Of a stretch of 64,000 nucleotides of DNA, positions 52,303 to 60,174 are shown one piece after another. Numbering within the stretch: position 1 is the first letter of the stretch; every line of letters starts with the position of its first letter. The translations under genes were made by a program, and so were the position numbers. Origin of the DNA: Catellatospora citrea (GTDB lineage: Bacteria > Actinomycetota > Actinomycetes > Mycobacteriales > Micromonosporaceae). Below the pieces are notes generated by a model. It did not search any database and was not told the origin of the DNA. It saw only the letters and a list, made by a program, of their open reading frames with translations. The stretch spans positions 186,001 through 250,000 of the forward strand of contig NZ_RAPR01000001.1 of the NCBI RefSeq assembly GCF_003610235.1, read 5' to 3'.

Positions 52303-52449
52303 ATCGGCTCGTTTTCGTCTTTGTCAGCATTCGTTGGGCGATGGGAGGCTCAACGCGCCGCTCCGGGAACGCTGTCGCCCGAACCTGGCGGCTCAGGCGT
52401 CCGGCGTCCCCGGATCGGCGCAGACACCAAACGAGGAAAGGGCACCAAC

Positions 52450-53343
52450 ATGATCATCTCTGTGCGGCGGGCCGCTGCGGCCGCCACGCTCACCTGCCTC
52501 ATCCTCAGCGGCTGCAAGACCACCACGCCCACCACCCCCACGCCCAGCGCTCCGGCGCCCTCGGCTGTCGCCGCCTTCGCGGAGCTGGAGACCCGGTTCG
52601 ACGCCCGGCTGGGGGTGTACGCGATCGACACCGGCACCGGCCGCACCGTCGAGCACCGCGCCGACGAGCGGTTCGCCTACGCCTCCACCTACAAGGCCCT
52701 GGCCGCCGCCGCGGTGCTGGACACCACGACCGCCGAGCAGCTCGACCGCGTCGTCCACTACACCGCCGCCGACCTGGTCACCTATTCGCCGGTCACCGAC
52801 AAGCGCGTGCAGACCGGGATGAGCCTGCGTGAGATCGCCGACGCCGCGGTGCGCTACAGCGACAACACCGCCGGCAACCTGCTGCTGGACCACCTCGGCG
52901 GCCCCGACGGCTTCGAGCGGTCGCTCCGCGGGATCGGCGACCGGACCACCGACGCCGCCCGCCACGAGACCGAACTCAACCAGGCCGCCCCCGGCGACAC
53001 CCGCGACACCAGCACCCCCCGCGCGTTGGCCACCGACCTGCGCGCCTACGCCCTCGGCGACGGCCTGGCCGACGACGACCGCACCGTGCTCAACGACTGG
53101 CTGCGCGGCAACACCACCGGCGCCAAGCTCATCCGCGCCGGCGTCCCGACGGGCTGGCAGGTCGGCGACAAGACCGGAGCCGCCGCCTACGGCACCCGCA
53201 ACGACATCGCCGTCGTCTGGCCCACCGACGGCGCCCCCATCGTCCTGGCCATCCTGTCCAGCCACGACGAGCAGGACGCCACGTACGACGACGCGCTCAT
53301 CGCGCAGGCCGCGGCAGCCGCCGTCACCGCGCTTCGGCCCTGA
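52450..53343 (+). CDS. bla: Class A beta-lactamase, lipoprotein
   Basis: A 297-residue class A serine beta-lactamase. Residues 1-22 are a lipoprotein signal ending in LILSGC, so the mature enzyme is anchored at Cys22. The motifs are all present: STYK (Ser79, Lys82), SDN (137-139), ETELN (Glu173, Asn177, Ambler 166/170) and KTG (241-243). It hydrolyses penicillins and possibly cephalosporins; spectrum cannot be read from this. It faces away from the LysR and BlaB-like genes, which probably control it. A strong hairpin follows the stop. Confidence 0.96.
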   Translation: MIISVRRAAAAATLTCLILSGCKTTTPTTPTPSAPAPSAVAAFAELETRFDARLGVYAIDTGTGRTVEHRADERFAYASTYKALAAAAVLDTTTAEQLDRVVHYTAADLVTYSPVTDKRVQTGMSLREIADAAVRYSDNTAGNLLLDHLGGPDGFERSLRGIGDRTTDAARHETELNQAAPGDTRDTSTPRALATDLRAYALGDGLADDDRTVLNDWLRGNTTGAKLIRAGVPTGWQVGDKTGAAAYGTRNDIAVVWPTDGAPIVLAILSSHDEQDATYDDALIAQAAAAAVTALRP

Positions 53344-53362
53344 GCGGCGCCTTTCCCATCGC

Positions 53363-53413
53363 GAGGCCCCGGTCGTGCGGGCTCCTGACGGAGTCCCGTA
53401 CGACCGGGGCCTC
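53363..53413. terminator. Bidirectional terminator between bla and the metallophosphoesterase
   Basis: Nineteen-base arms 53363-53381 and 53395-53413 pair with one G-U, and the loop contains an inner CTCC/GGAG stem. It lies between convergent genes and ends two bases before the metallophosphoesterase stop codon. Confidence 0.8.
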
Positions 53414-53415
53414 GG

Positions 53416-54960
53416 TCAGTTGGTCTTCGCGACCCGGTCGTAGACGATCCGGTCCTCGATCGCCGCGTCGAACGGCGACGGCAGCGTGGCCACGTACTCG
53501 ACCAGGGCGCCGAGCTCGGACCCGTGTCCGACCACCTCGGCGCCGCCCAGCAGCGCCCGGTAGCCGTCGCCGCCGGCGGCGAGAAAGCTGTTCACCGCGA
53601 CCCGGTAGCGTTGGCTAGCGTCGGGTCGGATCGGCGCGCCCCGCTGACCCGCCGGGCCCAGGCGGATCTCGACCACCTCGCCGCCGTGCTCGTCATGCGG
53701 GCGGTAGCGGTAGTGCAGCCCGGACACCGCCAGGTTGCGCCGGAACCGGTGGCGGCGCTGCTGCGCCAGCAGCTCCCAGATCTGCGCGCCGGTCAGCGTG
53801 CAGGAGATCAGATCGTTGCCCGAGGGCAGCACGCCGAACAGGTCGCCCCAGGTGACCGCGCCGGCGGGGATGGCGGCGCGCATGCCGCCGGGATTGGTGA
53901 ACGCCACGTGCGCGCCGGTGGTGGCCCGCATCGCGTCGGCGAGCAGGTTGCCCAGCGGCGACTCCCCGGCGTGCGTGGCCCCGCCGTCGCGTCCGGACAC
54001 CAGGTGCCGCGAGCTGACGGCGACCACGCGGCCGGTCGCTTCGGCGGTCGCGGTGAGGGCGTGGTCGACGATGGCGGCGACGTCGGGCTCCGCCGCCCCG
54101 TCGGCCCACACCGGCACGAGTTCGCCGTCGGCGGTGGCGATGCGTCCGGTGCGCGGGTCCAGCGTGATCCGTACGTCGCAGAACGCGCGCCCGAACGGTG
54201 CGGCCTGCATGACCAGCGTGTTCCCGACGTACGTGTGGATGCTGTGGTGAGTGTGGGCTGCCATCACCACACCGATTTCGGGCAGACTCGCGGCGATCTC
54301 ATTGACCCGGGCGGAAACCTCGCCGCCGGGAAGCGTCTGCTGGTGGCCGCCCTCGTGCAGCAGCAGCACGATCGCGTGCACGCCCTGTGCCCGCAGTTCA
54401 GGCAGGCAGGCGCGCACCGCGTCCACCTCGTCGAGGAAGTCCAGGTCGTCGACGGTCCCGGGGCTGGTCAGCAGAGGCGTGAATCGCACCGTCGCGCCGA
54501 TGAACCCGATCTTCGTGCCGCCGGCAGCGGTGACCAGGTACGGCGGGAACAGGGTGCGGCCGGTGGGTCGGTGCAGGATGTTGGCGCTGATCAAGGGGAA
54601 GTTCTGGCCCTCGAACCCGTCCCCGCCGCGCACCAGGCGCAGGAACTCGGGCAGCCCTGCCCCGAACTCGTGGTTGCCGGGCGTGCCGACCAGCAATCCG
54701 AGCTGGTTGAGCACCCGGATGACCGGCTCGTCGCGCAGCAGTGCGGCTTCGGCGGGGCTGCCGCCGGTCATGTCGCCGGAGTGCACCACGAACGTGGGGC
54801 CCGCGTGCGCGCGCCGGCGCTGCCGGATCATCGCGGCCAGCGTGGCGACCCCGCCGACGGGGCCGGTGCGGCCGGTGTACGGGTCGGTGTAGGCCAGGCC
54901 ACGGCCGGTGAGATGGCCGTGCAGGTCGTTCAGTCCGAGGAGCCGGACCTCGGCGCCCAT
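53416..54960 (-). CDS. UshA-like 5'-nucleotidase/metallophosphoesterase without signal peptide
   Basis: A 514-residue two-domain hydrolase. The N-terminal calcineurin-like domain has NDLHGHL, HSGDMTGGSP, GNHEFG and AAHTHHSIH, giving the two-metal centre. The C-terminal 5'-nucleotidase domain has GDLFGVLPSGNDLIS and FLAAGGDGY for nucleotide binding. UshA and NadN enzymes, normally secreted, hydrolyse nucleotides, UDP-sugars or NAD+. Here the protein begins MGAEVRLLGLNDLHG, with no signal peptide or anchor, so it is probably cytoplasmic. Its ATG follows the ADP-ribosylglycohydrolase fusion gene by three bases, so the two are certainly co-expressed. Confidence 0.9.
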   Translation of the reverse strand: MGAEVRLLGLNDLHGHLTGRGLAYTDPYTGRTGPVGGVATLAAMIRQRRRAHAGPTFVVHSGDMTGGSPAEAALLRDEPVIRVLNQLGLLVGTPGNHEFGAGLPEFLRLVRGGDGFEGQNFPLISANILHRPTGRTLFPPYLVTAAGGTKIGFIGATVRFTPLLTSPGTVDDLDFLDEVDAVRACLPELRAQGVHAIVLLLHEGGHQQTLPGGEVSARVNEIAASLPEIGVVMAAHTHHSIHTYVGNTLVMQAAPFGRAFCDVRITLDPRTGRIATADGELVPVWADGAAEPDVAAIVDHALTATAEATGRVVAVSSRHLVSGRDGGATHAGESPLGNLLADAMRATTGAHVAFTNPGGMRAAIPAGAVTWGDLFGVLPSGNDLISCTLTGAQIWELLAQQRRHRFRRNLAVSGLHYRYRPHDEHGGEVVEIRLGPAGQRGAPIRPDASQRYRVAVNSFLAAGGDGYRALLGGAEVVGHGSELGALVEYVATLPSPFDAAIEDRIVYDRVAKTN

Positions 54961-54963
54961 TGC

Positions 54964-57900
54964 TCAGCGGCCTGCCTGCCGCAGCGCGACCAGCCCTTCA
55001 GCCAGTGCCGCGGTGCGATCGGCGTCCGGGATCTGCAATGCCGACGCATACGGCAGCTGTGTCATGACCTGCTCGCGGCTGTACGCCGCGCCGAGCAGAC
55101 CGCCGGTCATGGCCGCGACGGTGTCGGCGTCGCCGCCCAGTCCGATCGCCGTGACGATCGCCTCCCGCAACGGCTGCCCGGTGTGCACGCAGTACAGCAC
55201 CGCGCTCGCCGTCTCGGCCGGGTCCATGCTCGGCCCGTGGTCCGGCACGGTCCACGTGCCGTCGGCGACCCGGGCCAGCGCGTCCGAGACCGAGGTGGTG
55301 GCTCCGTACGCCTGCGTCGCCTGCGCGGCGGCCTCGATCGCGATCTCCATCAGCAGCGATCGTGAAGCGCCCTCCGCGGCCCACGCGCCACATTCGGCGA
55401 TCACACATGCGGCGACCAGCGCATCCGGGCTGCGGTGCGTGGGTCGGCTCAACTCGGCGACGCGCTCCTGCAGCCGCGCCCGGTCGCCGATGCCGACCGT
55501 CCAGCCGACCGGCAGCGCGCGCATCGCCGCGCCGTTGGTGTTGCCGGCCTGGTCCTGGGCGATCTGCCCGGTCTCGGCGAAATGTGCCACCGCCTTCGTG
55601 GTCGACGGGCCCAGGCCCCGGATCTGGCCGGCGCGCTCGCCCAGCAGTGCGAGGAACCCTTCCGCGCCGCCGTCGCCACTGGTGTTCAGCAGATACTCCC
55701 CGACCAGCAGGGTCAGCGCGGTGTCGTCGGAGGTGGAGCCGATCTCCCAGCCTTCACGGGCGTGCACGGTCTCGATCTCTTCGGTGCTCGCACCCGACGG
55801 GCCCTCCGGGGGGTAGGTCTCGTACGGCAGGCCGAGCGCATCACCGCACGCGTATGCCGTCAGCGAGCCCCCGATCCGCTCGGCGAGGGAGAACACCGTC
55901 TCGGGGTACATCCGCCGCAGCAGCCCGTACCCGTGCGCCGCGACGTCCGCGCGGGCCAGCGCGCCCAGCTCCACTGCCTCCCGCTCCCGGCCCGCCGCTG
56001 CCGCCGCCATGCTCAGCGCGACGCGGGCGTGGGTGATGTCGTAGCGGCACTGCGACTGCGCGAACGAGTCGAGCGCACCGCGGATCAGGTCATAGGCCTG
56101 CCGGACCTCACCCTGCTCCAGCGCCAGCAGTCCCCTGGTCTGCGCGACCTTGGCCCGCTCCAGCGTCTCGCCCAGGCTCGCCGCAAGCTGTTCGGTCTGC
56201 TCGAACAGCTCCACAGCGGCGGCGGTGTCGCCGGCCCGCAGATGGCACATGCCCAGCGCGTGCATGCTGTGCAGCGCGCCGCGGACGTCGGCGACCTCGC
56301 GGCGCTTCTTCAGCGCGGCAGCGTGGATCTCCGTCGCGGTGACGAGATCCCCCCTGGTCAGCGCGACATTGGCCAGGTTGCCCCGGAGCATCGTCTCGAT
56401 CAGCGCGTCCCGCTGCTGTTCGGGCAGCGCCGCGATGAGCGCGAGGCCCTGGCGGTAGTACGTCTCGGCGGCGTCGAGCTCGTCGCGGAAGTAGGAGATC
56501 GCGCCGAGCAGCGCGCAGAGCAGCGCGCTCGGGATCGGCGCGCCGTCGGCGGCGGCCTGCGCCTGCTCGGCGTACTGGCGGGCGTCGTCGAAGTTGCCGA
56601 GGTAGAGCTCGATGTCCCCGATGCGGTGCAGCACGGCGACCCGGTCCACGTCCGGGTCGGCCAACGCCGTACGGGCCGCGGCCAGGGCGCCTTCGAAATC
56701 GCCGCGCACGAAGCACAGCTGCGAACGCAGCAGACAGGTGCCGCTGTCGTCGGGCGGCAGCAGCTGGATGACCTCGTCGGCGCCGGCCCAGTCGCCCAGT
56801 GTGATCAGGGCCCGGCCGAGTCGGGGGCCTATCTCCTCGATTGCCATGTGCGGACGCGCCTTCTGGTAGTAAAACAGTGCGGAGTGGTAGAGACCTTGCT
56901 GCTCCGCGTGGGCAGCCGCCTGCAGCGCCGTTCGTACCATATCCGGCGTGCGTCCAGCGCGCTCGAAATGACCCGCGGCGCTCGCCGGCTGGCCGCGCTC
57001 GTCGAACCACTCCGCCGCCCGCGAGTGCAGGTACTTGCGGGCCGCCGCCCCGAGCTCGCCGTAGACCGCGTTACGCATGATGCCGTGCACGAAGCTGATT
57101 TCCCCCGCCGGTCCCTCCTGAAGGATGCCCAGTTCACAGGCCCTGCGCAGGAGGCGGACCGCTTTGCCCATCGGCGCTTCCATGACATGGAGCACCGCCT
57201 CGATGTCCTGAGACCCGTCGGCGACGACCGCGGCGGCGTCGAGCAGTTCGCGCACGTCCGCGTCGGCGCGCGCGAGCCGCTGGCGGACCACCGCGTCCAG
57301 CCCCGGCGGCAGCTTCAGCACGGCGTCATCGGCGATGGCGCCGTCCGCACCCGTGTCGGAGAGGATGTGCAGGGTCTCCTTGAGGTAGAACGGGTTGCCG
57401 CCGGTGAGCCGGAACACCTGGTCGATCAGCCCTTCGTCGGGCTCACCGCCCAACGCGAGGACCGAACGGACGTACTCTCCGACGTGCGCGCGCTCCAGCG
57501 GCGTCACGGTCACCGCGGCCAGGCCCTCCGTGCCCCACCGCGCCGTCAGCAGCTGGAGATTCGGTGCTTCCCGCAACTGCTCGGACTGCGCCGTCATCAG
57601 CACGAGCACCCTGCGCCCGCGGATCTTGCCGAGCAGGTAGTTCACGAAGTACAGCGTGTCCTGGTCGGCGTCGTGCAGGTCCTCCACCACGAAGCACAGA
57701 CCGTGCCGCTCAGAGATGCCGAGCAGGATGCGGGACAGCTCTTCGTAGATTCCGTCGAGGCTCGCCCCGTACAACGATCTGCTGTCGACCAGCGTTTCAC
57801 CGATCTTGCCGAGGAACGCCCCGATGAACGGGATCGCATCCAGGAGCCGGGGAGCCGCGCTGAGCAGGGTCCGGCGCACCTTGTCCGGGGTGGTCCCGAG

Positions 57901-58197
57901 GTATTCCCGCAGCGCGTCCTTCACCGGCAGCAGCGGCTCCGCGCCGCGGCCCAGGCCGCGCGCCAGGATCGCCACCATCTGCTGCTGTCCGGACTCTCGC
58001 ACCAGCTCGGTGACCAGCCGGGACTTGCCCACTCCCGAGTCGCCCAGCAGCAGCACGGCGTGCCCTCGCCCACCGCCGACGGTCTCCAGGTGGTCACGCA
58101 GCAGTTCGAGTTCGAGCTTGCGATTGACCATCGGCTCGGTGGGCCCGGGCACCGCGGCCGTCGCAGCGCGGCGTCGTCTGCGCCAGAACCAGGCCAT
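54964..58197 (-). CDS. AAA ATPase-TPR-ADP-ribosylglycohydrolase fusion protein
   Basis: A 1077-residue multidomain protein. Residues about 25-330 are an AAA_16-like ATPase with Walker A GDSGVGKS (52-59) and Walker B CFVVEDLHD. Residues about 400-760 are helical TPR-like repeats. Residues about 770-1077 are a DraG/ARH-type ADP-ribosylglycohydrolase with GDALG (785-789), SDDT (823-826) and GGDADT (1021-1026), the metal-binding motifs. The enzyme domain should remove ADP-ribose from proteins or nucleic acids, or cleave a related glycosidic bond. The ATPase-TPR part resembles a STAND-type sensor. The ATG at 58197 follows the SIR2-like gene by 43 bp, and the nucleotidase gene starts 3 bp after its stop. 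A poly-arginine segment (WRRRRRAAT) sits at the N-terminus. Confidence 0.9.
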   Translation of the reverse strand: MAWFWRRRRRAATAAVPGPTEPMVNRKLELELLRDHLETVGGGRGHAVLLLGDSGVGKSRLVTELVRESGQQQMVAILARGLGRGAEPLLPVKDALREYLGTTPDKVRRTLLSAAPRLLDAIPFIGAFLGKIGETLVDSRSLYGASLDGIYEELSRILLGISERHGLCFVVEDLHDADQDTLYFVNYLLGKIRGRRVLVLMTAQSEQLREAPNLQLLTARWGTEGLAAVTVTPLERAHVGEYVRSVLALGGEPDEGLIDQVFRLTGGNPFYLKETLHILSDTGADGAIADDAVLKLPPGLDAVVRQRLARADADVRELLDAAAVVADGSQDIEAVLHVMEAPMGKAVRLLRRACELGILQEGPAGEISFVHGIMRNAVYGELGAAARKYLHSRAAEWFDERGQPASAAGHFERAGRTPDMVRTALQAAAHAEQQGLYHSALFYYQKARPHMAIEEIGPRLGRALITLGDWAGADEVIQLLPPDDSGTCLLRSQLCFVRGDFEGALAAARTALADPDVDRVAVLHRIGDIELYLGNFDDARQYAEQAQAAADGAPIPSALLCALLGAISYFRDELDAAETYYRQGLALIAALPEQQRDALIETMLRGNLANVALTRGDLVTATEIHAAALKKRREVADVRGALHSMHALGMCHLRAGDTAAAVELFEQTEQLAASLGETLERAKVAQTRGLLALEQGEVRQAYDLIRGALDSFAQSQCRYDITHARVALSMAAAAAGREREAVELGALARADVAAHGYGLLRRMYPETVFSLAERIGGSLTAYACGDALGLPYETYPPEGPSGASTEEIETVHAREGWEIGSTSDDTALTLLVGEYLLNTSGDGGAEGFLALLGERAGQIRGLGPSTTKAVAHFAETGQIAQDQAGNTNGAAMRALPVGWTVGIGDRARLQERVAELSRPTHRSPDALVAACVIAECGAWAAEGASRSLLMEIAIEAAAQATQAYGATTSVSDALARVADGTWTVPDHGPSMDPAETASAVLYCVHTGQPLREAIVTAIGLGGDADTVAAMTGGLLGAAYSREQVMTQLPYASALQIPDADRTAALAEGLVALRQAGR

Positions 58198-58240
58198 CGC
58201 GAATCCCCCGCCTATCGGTCCGTGCCCGTCGCCACCGCAC

Positions 58241-60070
58241 TCAAGCGTGGCCCACCGCGGTGGCGCGCACAATACCGGGATGATCCGAATCAGACATCAT
58301 CTCCAGCCTGCTCGCCCACGTTCGCAGGCTGGCCACCTCTGACGCGGTGCGGGGACGCAACGCGGCGCCAGTCGGATCTCCGACAGCACCCATCGCCGCT
58401 GCGAACCCGGTCGCGTCCCGCGCGGTCAGCAGCATCAACGCCCTGGTCAGCTGCACCTCGACCACCCCGGACCGGTTCCCGCGATGAGCGTACGCACGCT
58501 CCACGCCGGCCAGCCGTACGGCAGCGTCCGGCGCCGGCGCCGTGCCGCGCAGCAGCGCCAGCAGCAGGTCAGCTCGCAGCCGCAACAGTTCGAGATCAGA
58601 CTGCCGGGTGACGGTGCCGGCGAGAATCGACCTCCGCCATGCTGCTTCCAGCACCCGGACAGCCGTCCGGGCGACCAGCACAGTCCGCGAGCGACCCGAC
58701 CGTGAGAGCCTGCGTCCCAGCCCCGCTTCGGTGCACCGCGACGCGACGCGGCCGAGGCCGGCCAGCACCCGGATCATCACCCGGAGCCGACCGTGGCCGG
58801 ACAACGCGACCAAGACCGCGCCGGCGCCGCCCGCTGCCGCCGTCAACAGGACCGGCATGGTCGGTGAGTGGTCGGCGCGACACTCGAGCCCGCGCGTGAT
58901 CGCGTAAGCCCGCAAGCCCGCAGGCGTGCTCCGGCCGCGCGACGTCTTGGCGTAGAGCACGGCCGCCTCGGCGAGATCCTCCGGGCCGCCCCGGCGCGCG
59001 AGCGCGTCGGCCAGACGCAGCCGCACCCGGGCCGCCGCGGGCCGCCGCGAGGTGCCCGCCGCGACAGCTCGCAGCACCAGCACGGCTTCGCCGTGGTGGC
59101 CCGCCTCCGACAGCATCCACCCGTACGCCTCCGCTGCCGCAAGCTGCGGCACACAGCGCCACCAGGCGGCGAACCGCTGCGAGAACGGCGGACCGGCAAC
59201 CGCGACCGACGGCCAATCGGGCAGTTCGCCCAACTCCGCCCGCAGCACGTGCTGAGCCGTGCCTCGTCGGGGCTGCTCCGGGTCGACTGCTCGGAGCCGC
59301 GCCGCGACCCTGTCATCGAGTTGCGGAGCGACCCACTCGAATCCGCCCGGCCGGAGCATCGCCTCCAGCGTCTCGAAGACGTCCAGGTCCCTGCCCGAAT
59401 GCCCGATCACCAGCAGGCGTCCGCCCGTCACCGCCTCGGACAGCGCCTCGCGGCGCTCGTCGTCGAGCAGTGTGCACTCCAGATCCTCCATGGTCGGCCG
59501 CAGCGGCACCACCGTGCCGTCGGTGCCGACATCCACCGATCCGCGCAGCTTCACCAGCAGTGGCCGGTGCCCGACGCCACGCGACGCGAAGTCCCGCGGC
59601 GTCGCGATCACGCGCAGCGGCGGCGCATCCGGCATCGCCTCCCGCCACCGGGCCAGTGCCCGCGCGTAGTCGGCCGGCACGTCCGGCGGAAGCTGGGCCC
59701 GCCCCGTGAGCAGCGCGTATGCCAGCTCGATGCCGTTGTCGAAGTTCAAGGTCAGTTGCAGCACGCCGCGCGCCGCCAGCATCGCGCACAGCAGATGATC
59801 CTCCGTGGGCAACCGCACCCGCATGCAGTCGAGCACTGCCGCGACCGTGCCGGAGTCCAGGCAGTCCTCGATGCAGCCCAGGATGTTGCGCCTGCCTCCC
59901 GACGTGAGCAGGCCCAGTCCGGACGTCGCGACAGCGCCACCGGTGATCGCGCTCGCGGCGTCGAAGCAACCGTGGAGAAGGGCGTCGTGGAACTCGTCAC
60001 CCAATGGCAGGTTCGCCGGACTTCCGCGGGAGATCCCGGCGCCGGAGAGCACAGCAGACACAGCAGGCAT
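58241..60070 (-). CDS. SIR2-like domain protein with helical C-terminal region
   Basis: A protein of about 609 residues. The first 240 residues match SIR2-like NAD-binding domains of bacterial defence and signalling proteins: GAGIS (10-14), TLNFDNGIE (Asn109, Asp111) and GHSGRD (223-228). At the KLHG catalytic His position it has KLRG (Arg176), so NADase activity is doubtful. The rest is helical, TPR-like. The ATG at 60070 begins right at the SIR2 fold; the longer in-frame extension would run into the divergent promoter. A TATATT box six bases before the ATG suggests a leaderless transcript. It is first in an operon with the ARH fusion and the nucleotidase. Confidence 0.82.
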   Translation of the reverse strand: MPAVSAVLSGAGISRGSPANLPLGDEFHDALLHGCFDAASAITGGAVATSGLGLLTSGGRRNILGCIEDCLDSGTVAAVLDCMRVRLPTEDHLLCAMLAARGVLQLTLNFDNGIELAYALLTGRAQLPPDVPADYARALARWREAMPDAPPLRVIATPRDFASRGVGHRPLLVKLRGSVDVGTDGTVVPLRPTMEDLECTLLDDERREALSEAVTGGRLLVIGHSGRDLDVFETLEAMLRPGGFEWVAPQLDDRVAARLRAVDPEQPRRGTAQHVLRAELGELPDWPSVAVAGPPFSQRFAAWWRCVPQLAAAEAYGWMLSEAGHHGEAVLVLRAVAAGTSRRPAAARVRLRLADALARRGGPEDLAEAAVLYAKTSRGRSTPAGLRAYAITRGLECRADHSPTMPVLLTAAAGGAGAVLVALSGHGRLRVMIRVLAGLGRVASRCTEAGLGRRLSRSGRSRTVLVARTAVRVLEAAWRRSILAGTVTRQSDLELLRLRADLLLALLRGTAPAPDAAVRLAGVERAYAHRGNRSGVVEVQLTRALMLLTARDATGFAAAMGAVGDPTGAALRPRTASEVASLRTWASRLEMMSDSDHPGIVRATAVGHA

Positions 60071-60084
60071 GTCAGCAATATAAG

Positions 60085-60113
60085 GACTGTCAACGGATCC
60101 TGATTGAACAGTC
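60085..60113. promoter_or_regulatory. Inverted repeat between the SIR2-like and GT20 genes
   Basis: GACTGT (60085-60090) and ACAGTC (60108-60113) are inverted copies; allowing one bulged base, the similarity extends to GACTGTCAA / TTGAACAGTC. It sits in the 104-bp divergent promoter region and could co-regulate both directions. No regulator is encoded beside it. Confidence 0.4.
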
Positions 60114-60174
60114 AAGGAACCGTCAGATCCACCATCCGATCGGGCGTAGCCGATTCCCGTTAGCGTCATACCCC

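Noticed and set aside
55435..58611. A 1058-residue frame antisense to the ATPase-ARH fusion
   Set aside because: Compositionally a shadow (Arg, Gln, Gly-rich); the opposite strand has clear ATPase and ARH motifs.
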